Assembly (NCBI RefSeq): GCF_016907875.1
Contig: NZ_JAFBCU010000001.1
Location: 2,108,001 to 2,172,000 of the forward strand
Reading direction: 5' to 3'
From: Arthrobacter roseus
GTDB lineage: Bacteria; Actinomycetota; Actinomycetes; Actinomycetales; Micrococcaceae
DNA: 64,000 nucleotides
A model generated the notes under the pieces. It did no database searches. It was not told the origin of the DNA and worked only from the letters and a program-made list of their open reading frames with translations. The position numbers and the translations under genes were made by a program. Each line of letters opens with the position of its first letter. The first letter of the stretch is position 1. Shown here piece by piece: positions 63,356-64,000 of the stretch.

Positions 63356-64000
63356 ATGGAATATGGGACAGGTCTGCACGTCACGGAAACGAATATTCCC
63401 GGGCTTCTAGTCCTCCACCTTCCTGTTCACGGGGACAACCGGGGCTGGTTCAAGGAGAACTGGCAGCGGGAGAAGATGATGGCCCTTGGTCTGCCGGATT
63501 TCCGTCCCGTTCAGAACAACGTTTCCTACAACAGACATGCGGGGACCACCCGCGGTATTCATGCTGAGCCGTGGGACAAGCTGGTCTCCGTGGCCCATGG
63601 ACGGATCTTTGGCGCGTGGGTGGACCTTCGGGCGGGCGAATCGTTCGGCACAACGTTCACCCTGCAACTAGATCCGTCCACTGCCGTCTTTGTGCCCTAT
63701 GGCGTGGGTAATTCTTTTCAGACGCTGGAAGACCACACCGCGTATTCCTATCTAGTAAATGACCATTGGTCCCAGGAGCATCAGCAGCACTACACGTTCC
63801 TGAACCTGGCAGATGAATCGGCAGCCATCGCGTGGCCCATTTCTTTGGACAACGCCGAGCTCTCTGAGAAGGACAAGCTCCATCCTCGGCTTGCGGACGT
63901 CTCCCCCATGAAGCCGCTACGCACCCTCGTGATCGGGGCAAACGGCCAGGTGGGAAAGGCACTTCGGCGGCGGTTCGTTGACAGAGCCGACGTTAATTTC
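63356..64000 (+). CDS. dTDP-4-dehydrorhamnose 3,5-epimerase / reductase fusion, N-terminal part
   Basis: An open frame of 215 codons that runs off the right edge. Residues 1-182 are an RmlC-type cupin: GDNRGWFKENWQ, QNNVSYNRHAGTTRGIHAEP (His69 is the catalytic base) and SYLVND near 131-136. A second domain starts at about residue 186 with PLRTLVIGANGQVGKALRRR, the coenzyme loop of RmlD (dTDP-4-dehydrorhamnose reductase). RmlC-RmlD fusions are common in Micrococcales and would complete dTDP-L-rhamnose synthesis with RmlB. The ATG follows the rmlB stop by three bases. Confidence 0.9.
   Translation, partial: MEYGTGLHVTETNIPGLLVLHLPVHGDNRGWFKENWQREKMMALGLPDFRPVQNNVSYNRHAGTTRGIHAEPWDKLVSVAHGRIFGAWVDLRAGESFGTTFTLQLDPSTAVFVPYGVGNSFQTLEDHTAYSYLVNDHWSQEHQQHYTFLNLADESAAIAWPISLDNAELSEKDKLHPRLADVSPMKPLRTLVIGANGQVGKALRRRFVDRADVNF

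Overview
The window is a 64 kb stretch of a high-GC Gram-positive chromosome. Gene order, GTG/TTG starts, an L32-DUF177 pair, an fused OleBC protein and the LCP/dTDP-rhamnose wall genes suggest a Micrococcaceae member (Arthrobacter-like). That assignment is inference: no rRNA or tRNA gene is visible.

Region 1 (1-8.4 kb, minus strand) is a housekeeping block: the start of a ComM/YifB ATPase, YraN, DUF2469, RNase HII, two signal peptidases I, ribosomal protein L19, a secreted gamma-glutamyltransferase, TrmD, RimM, KhpA and S16. A perfect 30-bp tandem repeat lies upstream of S16. Region 2 (8.4-30.2 kb) holds an uncharacterised hydrolase/membrane-protein pair, Ffh, a divergent glucose-6-phosphate dehydrogenase, Amt, a secreted GH79-like glycosidase, FtsY, an MFS transporter, SMC, a complete olefin cluster (oleA-oleBC-oleD) inserted between smc and mutM, then MutM, RNase III, L32 and DUF177.

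Region 3 (30.2-42.3 kb) contains a YdcF-like protein, the modABC molybdate transporter, CoaD, an aminotransferase, a spermidine-synthase-like protein, PGPGW and AIM24 proteins, RsmD, a helix-turn-helix gene of foreign appearance, RecG, a DAK2 protein and a small membrane protein.

Region 4 (42.3-64 kb) is a cell-surface polysaccharide locus. WecB and WecC should make UDP-ManNAc and UDP-ManNAcA. RmlB and an RmlC-RmlD fusion serve dTDP-rhamnose synthesis. Four glycosyltransferase polypeptides carry at least six catalytic-type modules and would assemble the polymer. A TagGH-like ABC-2 transporter would export it and an LCP protein would attach it to the wall. Accessory proteins are an asparagine-synthase-like enzyme, a heparinase-like/alpha-beta-hydrolase fusion and a Pro-rich repeat protein. 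The long minus-strand operon runs from 62.3 to 48.1 kb and converges on wecB and the lyase fusion. The gene set fits a ManNAcA-containing, teichuronic-acid-like polymer. The most unusual items are the 1461-residue multi-module glycosyltransferase with an apparently dead GT2 segment and the heparinase-hydrolase fusion.
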